A stretch of 64,000 nt of DNA, taken from contig OZ234504.1 in assembly GCA_965153455.1 (NCBI GenBank), forward strand, positions 3,410,001 through 3,474,000, given 5' to 3'. Below the pieces are notes generated by a model, which made no database searches, was not told the DNA's origin, and saw nothing but the letters and a program-made list of their open reading frames with translations. The position numbers were made by a program, and so were the translations under genes. Position 1 is the first letter of the stretch, and every line of letters starts with the position of its first letter. The stretch is from Sphagnum compactum (Eukaryota > Bryophyta > Sphagnopsida > Sphagnales). Positions 12,284 through 23,300 of this stretch are shown here, in pieces.

Positions 12284-12665
12284 GTTGCATCTGAAGATTG
12301 AAATCGCCCTACATCTGCTGCTGCTGCTGCTGTGGAACCGTGCATCTGAGGATTGAAAAAGGCTCTACAAGCTGTAGCTCCTGTGGAACTACTGCATCTG
12401 AAGATTGGAACCCAAGAATTCCATCTGAAAGCTGTTGCTGCTACTGTGGGTGCATCTGAAGATTGGAACCCAAGAATTCCATCTGCAAGCTGTTGCTACT
12501 ATGGATGGACCTCTGAAGATTGGAACCCAAAAATTTCCATCTGCAAGCTGCTGTTTGTGGGTGCATCTGAAGATTGGAGCCAAAAAATTCCATCTGCTGG
12601 TTGTGGGTGCAGCTCAAGGTTGGAACTTAAAAGTTCCATTTGCAAGCTGGTGCTGGTGCTGCTGA
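12284..12665. repeat. Minisatellite, about 46-60-bp unit, about 7 copies
   Basis: Successive units carry GCATCTGAAGATTGGAACCC, then AAGAATTCCATCTG and a GCTGCTG-type run. They are variably diverged; the last unit reads GCAGCTCAAGGTTGGAACTT. The open frames over this region are periodic translations of the repeat. Confidence 0.9.
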
Positions 12666-13027
12666 GTTTATGTTTTCAACCTTTCCAGTTTTGAATGTGT
12701 GCAAAAACCCCAAAAAACAAATCCTCAGTATGTGACAAACCGTAAATGCTTTATCATACTTTTTACACTGGACAGGTTTACCGGTTTTGGGAGATTTGCT
12801 TCTGAGATATGATGACAACTCTCCTACTAACTTAGCTGCAATACAGATAATATACTTGTGCAGACATCTGCTGCTACGATAGTGCCATGCCGTTAAGCCA
12901 AATCTTCCTTTGGTTTTCTCTAAATAAAAGTGAGCTTCTGCTAAATCAAGTGATTTCCAATTAGTTCTTTTGCACAGATTGACTGGCTCGATTACGTCCA
13001 AGTTTGTATTAGAGAACATGCCTTACT

Positions 13028-13200
13028 GAGCGCATTCTGCCTCTAAGTGAGTCACTAGGGTGAGGCTGGCAGGCTGAGCCTCAGGGCTGAACCAAGGGAG
13101 AATGCAACCTTTAGGGTGCCTGAGGGAGCGCATTCTGCCTCCTAGTGAGACACCAGGGTGAGGCTGGTAGGTTGAGCCCTAGGGATGACGTGAGGGAGTA
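13028..13200. repeat. Direct duplication, 98-bp unit x2
   Basis: GAGCGCATTCTGCCTC begins at 13028 and again at 13126. It is followed in both copies by TAGTGAG(T/A)CAC and GGGTGAGGCTGG. The copies are moderately diverged and no function is apparent. The flanking 12670-14050 contains no recognisable gene. Confidence 0.8.
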
Positions 13201-14049
13201 TGTGATGGTTGAATTGCCATGCCTTGCTGATTGTGCAGACGGCCAATTCTGATGCCCTCCTCCCACCTTCCCCATGCTCCCCAATATGAGTTACCTGCCT
13301 TTAAAACCAGAGAGCAGATCACCCGGGGCGGATTCCAGTTCCCAATGTGCCCCTTAGCTTTGCCTAGTGACTTGCTGGGAATCAGAATCTGGCCTTGGTG
13401 GCTTGCTCTCTAATAGTTAGGTGAAGGTTGATAGGTAGGTTGTGAACTAGCACAAGTTGATCATTATGTAACATCAGATCACAATGACAACTGATTTTGC
13501 CATTTAAGACAATAGAAAACTTGCAGAACTTCAGACGAATGAAGTTTGGACTTTGGACCACTGTTGGCCAGTTCTTGGTTTTTACAAGAGCCATCAGTTT
13601 GGTTCTAGACTCTTTAATGAATGGAAGACCCTTGGGTTTCAGGTCTGAGGGAATATTTTCAAAACTTAAAACCTGCTGATTTCGGGGCAGGGTGAAATTT
13701 TCTTGACCAATGTTTCAGGGTGCAATAGGTCCGCAAGAACCTCTGGTTTCGGGTTTAGGTCAAGGTCAGTGCCAGCTTATTCCTGGGGATAATTCCAAAG
13801 TTGATTTCTAAGCGGTTTTCATTTTTTGGGATTTTCATGTTGCCACCAAGTTCCGAAAAACTTCCCATTGGGTTTGCGTCAAGTTCCCTTAACTTCACAG
13901 TGGGTTCTCAAAGTTCCTCTGAACCTGGCAGGTTTACTGAGTATCCCCTAGGAACCACTGGATGCCAGCACCGTCACATAGGCCATGAGGGTTGACATCT
14001 TTTGAGATTAACATGAGTAACAAGCATCAATTGTTGATTCATTTGCCGC

Positions 14050-14810
14050 TAGGCAAGTGCAGAGCGAACCAGCCTGTGCTTCAGGATGTCACTGAAAGTG
14101 CCGGTTCCATTTACAGGTGCTGAGATGGGCAACTGGCTCAGTGAAGATCTTCTCACAGAACAATGCTCCACTTGCAAGCACACGCATGAAGTGCTTACAG
14201 TTGTGTCATGTTGTGGGCAACTACCCCATCACCTCGGTCTAATTCCTCCTTGCCTACTGCTTCTTGCTGGAGCTCTCGCTCTTCACAGGCCAGTTTATTG
14301 TCCAATTACTCAGGCTCGCATTTCTCATCTACCTCTTGACTGTCACTGTCACACTATGCATACTTGCCATTCTGGAAGTGATGTGGTCCAACATTATACT
14401 AGAAGATTGGTGGAGTGGACATCTTGCAGCCATCTTCCAAGGATTACTAAATGTGATTGCTATTATCAACATATCTTTTTCCCTAACCTCAAAATCAGGA
14501 GCTGAGGATGAAAGTGACATATATGTGGACCTGCTTGTCCCTTCATCCCTCTTCATTCCTCCTATTACCATCGTCCTGACAAGCACAATAGCCATAGCTG
14601 TTGGTTGTTCTCACACCATCTGTAGCACCATTCTGTAATGGAGCAAGCTGCTTGGTGGTGTCTTCTTCAGCTTGTAGGGTTCTGTTTGATCTCTATCCAT
14701 TGCCAAGAGGTCTCATGTGCTGAAGTGACTGAGTACCAACCATTGTGTACATGTGCTCAGGTCTGTTCACCGTCATCATCTCCCCGTTGTGGGTGTATAG
14801 CAGCTGTTCA
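14050..14810 (+). pseudogene. CSLD (cellulose synthase-like D) C-terminal pseudogene
   Basis: The translation follows the C-terminal part of CSLD proteins in order. [20 protein letters not shown] (CSLD reads [18 protein letters not shown]) is at about 14114, [10 protein letters not shown] is near 14276, then [17 protein letters not shown], a WSKLLGGVFFS block and LYPLPRGLM. The last block reads VPTIVYMCSGLFTVIISPLW to about 14800. Lesions visible in the sequence are an in-frame TAA at 14240, a CAA-to-TAA change at 14636, and a TAG replacing the Trp of FFSFW. A 1-base shift follows at about 14678, with further TGA stops and an in-frame loss of about 11 residues (the NEQFWLIGG region). Only the C-terminal portion after the TED region remains. 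No introns interrupt it, which fits either a retrocopy or one large terminal exon. Confidence 0.9.
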
Positions 14811-15700
14811 TCAAACAACTCTCAAACAAATGGAGGAAAAAATAGCTTTCAACTCCCATTCTAGAGAGCTCAGACAGCCAAACACAGCTCCAAACCACCT
14901 GTTCTCCAACAATTTGGCTCATCCTGGATACCTCCTGGATGTTACATCCACTACACTGAACACAGAACATTGATGTGGGAACCAAAAAGCTGTTTCAACA
15001 GAATGGAGTGAAATCAGATTCTACCTGGTTTTTGCTCCTTCATCAAGAACACAAAGAGATATCTACTCGTACTGCAATGGTTTCACTGCTGTTTCACTCA
15101 TTGAGGAATTTCCAATATTAGCAAAGGACTCAACTTGAGTAAATATACAGTTAGTAGCACCTGAATACTGCACTCAGGACTAAAACATCAAACTGAAAAT
15201 TTGATCTTCATCTAGTCTGTTCCCACCTCATGAATATAGACTTCACAACTGAATATGCACCATGCATTGAACCATTGATTACAGCAGTAACAGATTACTT
15301 TGACACAAATTCTCTCTCTGGCTGAATAAAAATTGACAGACATATGTGATTTTCCCTCACTTTGATACCCTGGAATAAGGATCCAATCAATCATGTCTTA
15401 CAGTCTAGAGACTAACAGCACCAATCAAATATCATGTCTTATCACAAAATTTACTGTTATCTTCAACCACTACAAACAAACAATGTAAGCTTGAGTACAT
15501 CATAGAAGCCACCTAGCCCAATGATACAATAATGAAGTCATATAGCCTGTGAGTTGATTGTTCTATGGTACGCCTCAGGTTTCAAAGATCATTAACACTC
15601 ATAGTCCTTACATACAGCCAGGGAAGGTTGAAATTGAAAGCATTGTAGAAGTCATGCAGTTAAATACATTGTGTAGTTGAAAGAAAGCACCCTTCAATGT
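14810..15700. other. Intergenic / 3' flank, no gene seen
   Basis: No protein similarity is visible between the CSLD fragment and the ThrE stop codon. The segment next to 15708 is presumably 3'UTR of the minus-strand transporter. Confidence 0.5.
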
Positions 15701-15707
15701 GTTGAGT

Positions 15708-18700
15708 TTATATGGCCATATGTTCCTCATGGATTTCCTCTGCTTCCTCTTCAGCAGCTGCATCATCCCCATCTCCCACAAGCTGGGTTCCAAGATTGAA
15801 CTTATTGTACCATGACAATCTGCCAGCTCCAAATAAACCTGAGGGCAGTACAAGTTTTGACATCAAAAGACCTATTGTGATTGACAGCCCAACCACCAAC
15901 ATGTTGAAAACAAACCCCATGCCTGAAAGAACATCATCCTTGAGCATGGCTTCCACCCCCCGCACTCCGATTCCTCCAGGAACTAGCAATAGAATGCCCG
16001 ATAGAACCATGACTAGTGGGAGATCCCCTGTTACATTTGAATATGCAGTCCCTGCATCCAGACCAGACAAATTTGTCACCTGCTTCACCTTGCTTCATTA
16101 CTGTGGGAATTCAAGGATGTATTTATAGCCATACCTACTTCAACACTTCATATGTGGTTTCTTGCCACTTTTGGGACTCTGTAACAAAATTAAACTGTGG
16201 TGATGGTTTATGGGGAATAGAACAGACCTGTGAGACCCACAACAAAGGCAGCAATACAGTCACCGGTGCCTTGATCAATGTGAGAAGAGAGCACTTGAGA
16301 TACTACATACCCCACAAATGATGACAGCACCATGCCTGGCCACTGTTCAAGCCGGGCATTCAAAAGTACATTCGATGAGAAAGTGAATCCAGCAAACCTG
16401 TTGTAAAAAACTGGATCAATAATTCTCACTCAGACAAGAATCATAAACTTTACTGCAGACAGTTCTGAAGGATATTTAAGAATACAGGCATTTTGTAAGA
16501 GCACACAGCAAGGTTGAACATTGCACTGTGTTTGCTATGCAATCAGGACCAAAAGAGGGATATCCACAAGTTTATCTATGTGCTCCAGGATCGTGAAGCC
16601 CATGAGAACATCTGTCCTGAATGACAGGCTATGACCAGGTTGGGTATCTAGCTCCATTCAGGCTCACCATATTCCTTTGGTCCAAATGGGGAGATCCTGA
16701 GGTGGACATCCCTGTTTGCTAGGCTTAGGGGCCCACCACATCATATCTTCTCCAACTGCCAGTCCAAAACCCAGCTGCAGTGCTGCAAAGAGGGCATACA
16801 TGACACGAGAAGTCCCTGTCACATGTGATTCTGCTACCATCTCACTCACCCCCACTGTCAACGACATTCCTGCACAATCACACATCTTCCTCATCATCAG
16901 CAATTTGGACTACAGTTTTGATACTTCTAAGGTTGGTGACTCTTTAGTAACAGTTTACTGCAGATGACAAGAGAGTTCATGACTGAGAGGTAGCCAAAAG
17001 TTTTGGGACATTGGATTGGCATAAGATACATCTACTTGACACATTTGTAAGCAGTAGTGATACTCAGTAATGTAGATCGGTAAAGTGAAGCAGCATGGAA
17101 AAGCTCAATTAGGTGAGAAACTCAGAATCAGCAAACCTGGGAGAAGCTGCACAACTGCTGATAGTGCCATCGAGAAGTAACAAACATTGAACTTGTCTTT
17201 GAGATACACAGAAAGTACCCTTGCTGAAAAGGAGACTACACATGCAGAGCTGAACTCCAAAACAGTTGCAAAGAGGGGAGACCTTGATGAAATTAGTTCA
17301 AGAATCCCAACAGCACATCCAAGAAGGAAGGAGAAGGCACCATCCCACAGGCCCCCTGCCACCAAAGCAATGAACCCAGATGACCAAGTGCGGCCACTCC
17401 TTTGAGCTTGGCAGAGAAAACATTGGGCAAGTTATGTAGCTTAACAAGAAGCTACCTGCATGGGCTGCCTGTTCTATCTGGCTGTTAGAAAAAATTACAA
17501 AGAATGCCAGAAGGTTACAACCATATTGCAGGGTAAGAAAAAAAATTTAGTGATTTTATTCTGTATATCCTTGTTTAACATGTGTGAGTACCATCGAAAA
17601 AGAGCAGAGAGGCCATGGCTGAAGATAACGAAAAGCAGAAAAGTCGCCACCATATCCCAAATGCAGGGGGTGATTTAGCTATGGCCTTCAGGCGCCAGTA
17701 TGCCAATAGCACAGGGGCTCCTTCTTTGCCCACTCTATTTGCAAGTTGATCAGTCCGCCCCAACTTATCCACATCAAGTTGGCTATCCACTGTCAGCACA
17801 TGAATGTCTTTCCTGTCCCTGTTGCCACATTGTCCGAAGAGAAATCACATCTTCTACATCTCAAAACCATTTAGCTGGATGGTACATGTACAGTAAGAAT
17901 AATTGAAGGCCTCTATCCATTTTGCATGAAGGCTTCTTATCAGTCTTCTTCTCTCAGTATAATAACAGCAGAGAAACTGACAACCACTCTAAAGAAGTAT
18001 CTGGTACCTGGTTGGGTCATGATCATCACTCATGGGGAATGAGAGAAGGATCAGAGAAGGGAACACAGCTATGCTGGTTTCAACATTCAGACGGTCAGCA
18101 GCTCTGTCAATGAGATACTCAGTTCGTGATGCTGAGCTCCCATATGAGTGGAGAGCGACAGCAAGCTTCAGCAGAAAACTCCGCTTAAGACGAGGATTTC
18201 CTCCTGCACGTTTTCCTGATAACCGCCTCACTACCACACACATACTTGTATTAGCCATGTGTTAAGAGGCTTAGAGCATCTCCAGCAGTGCTCAGATGTG
18301 ACCCCACAGGCATATTTCTCGCATCCAAGTATTGTTATTTACTTTTTTCCAACCCCACCCATAAAACTAAAAGTGGGACTGCAAATAGGTGGGAGACTAC
18401 TAATAGCAACCCACCTGTATCAATCATACTATCTGGCAAATCACAACAAATGTTAGGCTTTGCTGTGCCTTCTACCAGCCTCAGCATCCTGTGCAAAAAT
18501 GCTGGCCCAAAACCATGTGTTGCAAAGCCAAACTGGCATCTTTTGACTTTTGTTTGTCCAATTTTCTTTGCAGAGCCACATACTGAGCACCAGTGGTGCT
18601 GCTCTTATGGACTTGCTTGTTCAGAGCAATTGGGAGTTTGCTGATACAGGAGGCTGGAGCAGCTCAAGCTAGGAGCACAACCTAAGCTGATTAAAAAACT

Positions 18701-18974
18701 ACGTAATCTAAGTGAGGATATCTTGATAGCTTTGTCCCAACAACCCTCTTGTTCTTTGACCCAGTAGTTGACATTGTGTTTGCATGAAAAGGTCAAATCG
18801 GGTTTACTTACAGATCTCATCCTCAGAGAGTGAAACTTCTTGGGTCAGGTGCCGGTGATGTCCATCATTTCCAGCATGATGATGTAAACTCGAGGAAGCA
18901 CTGTTTTGTTGAACATCATCACTATTTGCTTGGCCTGCCACCCCCAGCAGCCTCTGTTTGACGCCCGGTATCAT
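15708..18974 (-). CDS. ThrE-like (threonine/serine exporter family) membrane protein
   Basis: Seven coding exons fit with consistent phases: 18974-18812, 18230-18008, 17818-17592, 17355-17137, 16869-16668, 16397-16228 and 16051-15708, giving 515 aa. The ThrE/DUF1212 family comprises multi-spanning transporters (bacterial ThrE exports Thr and Ser; fungal Prm10 is related), and the substrate in plants is not established. The first exon is a soluble, Ser/His-rich N-terminus. Exon 2 holds the family's FLLKLAVALHSYGSSASRTE motif. Exons 3-7 hold repeated hydrophobic segments including LFFDGGLWDGAFSFLLG, LQLGFGLAVG and VLSGILLLVPGGIGVRG, which is characteristic of the second half of ThrE. The C-terminus is acidic. 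The acceptor of exon 2 (GTAG|TGAGG) is the least certain junction. The start ATG overlaps the stop of an upstream spliced frame. Confidence 0.85.
18273..18605 (-). mobile_element. MITE-like element, AGAGCATCTCCA family, copy 2 (in ThrE intron 1)
   Basis: The plus strand reads AGAGCATCTCCAGCAGTGCTC at the left end and TGAGCACCAGTGGTGCTGCTC at the right. The interior is the reverse complement of 11262-11380, so it is in opposite orientation to copy 1. It lies inside the intron between ThrE exons 1 and 2. Confidence 0.65.
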
Positions 18975-20310
18975 TTTGATAGAAGAGCACTCCCTGAAGT
19001 CTTCTGCAGTGTTTGTGTAAAACTTGCATGAAATTCAAGCTTCAGACCACCAGCAATTCTGTGCAGAATTCTTTGCTCAAAAATAAATGGTTCATCCTGC
19101 AAAGAGAATATAAAAGATAAGAGTTCTGTAAATATCAGCATGAGCCTTTTCAGAATGACAGATTGTCGAGATGTCTCATACTTCAGATCTGTGGAGAGGT
19201 TTGATCTTTTCCCAAATCCTCTCTCAAGGGTACATATACTCGTGATCAGGAAAGGTTTCTTTGCTAATTGTTCTTTGGTTCACGACCCGTCTCTAGTTCA
19301 CGGGAATTTTGCAATCTTGAAGTCGAAATTCGTGGAAAGTTCGCTGATACTGAATAACAGACGCAGATTCAAGCACAGAAAACCGCGATAATGCGCGGCA
19401 AGTACAACCTCAAAAATTGAAGAATTGACGAGAATCTAGAGGCCTCAACACAAGCTTGTATGTTTCGATTTCCTGGATCGAGCTAAATACTTGCTCCTGG
19501 GAGCTGACATCAACCTCCCTAAAAGATCTGAATATCTAGTCACCAGTGGACATTTTCTTCTCTAAAGAAGATATTGTATGGAGCATTATGCGAGAGCAGG
19601 AGTTTTGATGGCAGGTGATCAACCTCTCAAATTTCCTACGGAGGAACTTCGGACTCCAAGACATTTCGAACACACAAAAAACAAAACCATCTACAATCAA
19701 GCTCGAAAAAACAGATCTAAGTAAGAAAAGCTTCAATGTTCCGATTTCGTGGATTAAGCTAAAGACTTGCTCCTAGGAGCTCACATCAATTGTCTCGGCA
19801 GATATGAATGTCCAGTCACCAGTGGACATTTTCTTCTCCAAAGATATTGTATGGAGCGTTATGCGAGAGCAGGAGTTTTGCTGGCAGGAGATCAACCTCA
19901 AACTTCCTATGGAAGAACTTAGGACTCCGACTCATATTTTGAACGCAGGAAAAAAAAAAAAACAACCATCTAAATCAATCAAGCTCGACGGGAAGGATAT
20001 AATTAACACGAGCTACAATGTAATCTTACAGAAAAGCTGGAATGTTGAATTGTGAAATGAAAAAAGAAAGCTCACCAGCTGCTGCCATTCATGGGCGCAA
20101 GAGAGAGAATAAAGCAGGTCCTGAAGCGCATCTTCAAGCTGTTTGCCCACCGCTGCTTGCACTCCAACACGTGGAGTAGTAACTCCTGAAATGATTGAAG
20201 AAAGAGAATTCCAGCGTGCAAAAAACTTCTCGCGAGAAACGTTGGCGAAGAGCGCAGCCGGGACAGAGAGACAGCGTACCTGCGGCGGGAAAAGACGACG
20301 GAGGAACCAT
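18971..20310 (-). CDS. Spliced upstream reading frame (88 aa) on the ThrE transcript
   Basis: Three exons in phase (20310-20280, 20185-20076 and 19096-18971) encode 88 residues beginning MVPPSSFPAAGVTTPRVGVQ. The frame goes on through EDALQDLLYSLSCAHEWQQL to TLQKTSGSALLSK and a stop. All junctions have good consensus: GCAG|GTACGC, TTTCAG|GAG, CTG|GTGAGC and TTTGCAG|GAT. The start context is strong (AACCATGG). The TGA stop shares bases with the ATG of the ThrE frame (ATGA), and both lie in one exon. The residue pattern looks like a helical, soluble small protein; I do not recognise the family. A tiny 6-codon frame precedes it. Either it is a genuine first cistron or conserved upstream peptide, or a separate gene whose 3'UTR overlaps the transporter. 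Confidence 0.65.
19450..20050. repeat. Direct duplication, about 276-bp unit x2, inside leader-cistron intron
   Basis: The block with GCTAAATACTTGCTCCTGGGAG, CACCAGTGGACATTTTCTTC and TTATGCGAGAGCAGGAGTTTT occurs at about 19453-19725 and again at about 19729-20050; CACCAGTGGA is at 19541 and 19817. Divergence is moderate. It lies in the intron between the second and third exons of the 88-aa frame. Confidence 0.85.
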
Positions 20311-20399
20311 GGTTAGTGATTCCTGTGACTCATGGTTAACCAGAGTTAGGGCTCACCAATAGGCTGTTATCTCCGAATGGACGCCGCGTGTCCATTAGA

Positions 20400-23300
20400 A
20401 ATTTATTAAACACCGAAATTTTGATTAAAAAAAGGATAAAATAACATTTTTAAATTTCAAAAGCGGGTACTGACTCCTGACTCCTTATCATCGCTTTTGT
20501 TTTTTTTTTTTAATCAAATTTTATGTCATAAGAAATTTGGCAAAGTTTTCCAAAAACATCAAAAAGCAAAAGTTGCCGAATTTACACTAAGAAGACCAAA
20601 TTTCCCAATTTCATTTTCCAAAACTTTCCCAAGCTGTTTTTGTCCAAAAAAATGACAAAAATTTGTTGAAAAGAAAAACTCTTGTCCTTCATGCTCAGTT
20701 TTTGCAATGCTTTGTGGATAAAATTTTCATGGTTTTCTTTCTTTCTTTCTTCCTCTTCCTCTTTCCTTCCTTCCTTCCTTCCTTCCTTCCTTCTTTATCC
20801 CCAATGGATAATACATAATAGGTACCTACCTACTAGTGGCCTTATCTCCAAGGATCATGCTTTTTGAAGGCTTCTCACTTAGGCTGAAATTTGAACTTTG
20901 AATCCTTACCATATGAAAAACTTTTGGTAATACCTGCCCTGCTGCCCAATCACATATTTTGCATACAAAGAATAAACCAACAGAGATAGGCTTCTTCAAC
21001 CTAACCAACCAAGCAAACCTAACCTGATTGCTTGGTTAGGTTGAAGCCTGACCATATGAAAAACTTTTTGTCATACCCAATCACAAATTGCACACCAAAA
21101 GAAAAAAAAACAATATGTATGTGGAGTGTAAGAGAGAGAGAGAGAGTCTGTCGATCAATAAATACCTAATCTCCAGACGTCAAAACATCCTTGGAGAGCC
21201 AAAAGACCCCAATGGGAGGGAGGGAGGGAGGGAGGACACAACTGTTGCACCCAACATGAAAAAGCAACCACCCAACAAAAAGTTTGGGATTGATCATTAA
21301 CATTAAAATAAAGGCGAGGAAGCTTTAAACTTTGGGTTGGTTTTATCAGTGTTTTGTGGGCAATATAACAAAAGGTGTCCCTGTACATCAAGTGATTTCA
21401 CTGGATTTTGAGTGCATTCATTGGTTATAGTGATCAGGGACCAATGAGAAAACAATGAATTCACTAGTCTAGTGAACAAGGACTACTAAATTGCACCCAC
21501 ATTTTGTAATAATGAGATTTAGGATAAATCGATACTTCACTGATCGCCTGACTATCATTGAACGAACAATTATTTACATTTTCATCATATGTGCTTCGTT
21601 TTGAGTGATTTAAAATGTTATGAGAACACTTTCTCAAGCTTTAGAAATCATCTTTGAAGTGCAAAGGAAAAAAAATTTATGAAAAGATAACACAAAAACA
21701 AATAAGCTTTTCAACTTATAAAACACATTTTTTTATCTAGCCTATCTTGAGTGTTCAAATGTTCGATCATCGACCGATTTACCCTATTGTTTATATATGT
21801 ATATCCTCAAGTAAAGGGTTTTTTTTTTTCAATTGCTTTACCCATTGAATAAGGGTATAATATTGCTAAATTCTTTCAATTGGGAACCCGTGTATGATAC
21901 GATTATGAGTTGTAGCAGATAGGTCAGGTGTGGGCAATTCCGATCATATGGATATATGGATATATGGATATATGGTCTTCTTTTGTGTTTGGCAATGGGA
22001 GAAAATTAACCCACTTGGAATAACAAAATGTTTGGTTATGAGGAGAATATTGTGTCAATTGAACACTTGTTGGGTCACACCTGGGAATAACAAGTGTTTG
22101 GTGATGGGGAGAGAAAACTGTGTCATTTGGGGGGACCCATTGGACCCCATGAAGACTAATAAATGTTTGGTTTAAAGTGTAAGTTAGTCCAAATAGGAAA
22201 AATTATCACCCCCATTAAAATTAAAGATTGTTTGATAATGGGGTGATCTCATGTAGTCCTCAGGGATTTAGGGTTCATGTTCCAAATCTAGAATGCACAA
22301 ACATGCCTTAAACCTTAATATGTAAAATATTAACTTTGAATGTCATATGAAAGCACATTTACGACTAAAAACCATGGAAATTTGATAATTCTTTTTACAT
22401 AGCATTCTTGCCAAAAACATTTATGTCAAGCAACAAGCTAAACAAAGTCGTTCGAAGGTTAGTTGAGAAGCATGTAAGAATCACTTCAAATTTAACTTGT
22501 TTTGCAATTGCACCAATTCAAAAAGTAGGGGATAGGTTTTGCCAAAACTTTGTTGCAGTGGTGTGACCCCATCCTCTACTCTACAAACATGTGAACCTTG
22601 GTTTTACATCAAAAAGTTAAAAAGAGACCAAAGCAAAAACAATAATGTAAGCAAAACTAAATGTTGTAGTAAACTTGCAACATACCAACATGGAGTAACC
22701 AACTAAAGAGGGGGAAGAGGGAGAAGAAAGGGGGGGGGGGGGAAGAGAGGGGTCAAAAGAAAACCATCATCAAGGATTGGGGTGGGGTTTCAAAAAAGAT
22801 GAACAAAATGAGGTGGAGTTTGGGTTTTAGAAAAGATGAGTAGAACAAGGGGTGGAGTTGCAAAGAAGATGAACAAAACAAGGTGGGATTTCGGTTTTAA
22901 AGAAAATGAATAGGATGAAGGGCGGGCTTTCAAAGAAGATGAATAACATGAAGGCTAGGTTGTCTTAAGTTTTTTCAAGAAAAATGATGGAGATTAAAAC
23001 AAAAGGGGGGCTTACATCAAAGCTAGAAGGAAGAGCTTAGATGATGAACATGTCACAACCATTTAAGCACAATAAGCATCGTCCTCCTACAACCTTCAAG
23101 CATGACGATTAGGTGAAAAGTAAGCTCATGTAACTTATAATGCACAATGATCACAACAAAGATTTGCCTTTTATAACCTACACAACACAACAAGCAAGAT
23201 GATCAAATGAGGACCAAGTTTAGCAACATATCATAAAAAGCACAATGTTGATGAAATTAGTTGCAAACTAGTCACATGCAACCATACATATACGGTGAAT

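Noticed and set aside
11596-12665. Frames of 60-110 codons on both strands
   Set aside because: They arise from the tandem duplication and the minisatellite; repetition of the same peptide in two copies reflects DNA duplication, not a protein family.
17783-17818. ThrE exon 3 starting at 17782
   Set aside because: An acceptor 36 bases upstream (CAACAG at about 17819) keeps the same phase and adds the family-like KDIHVLTVDS segment, so exon 3 is taken from 17818.
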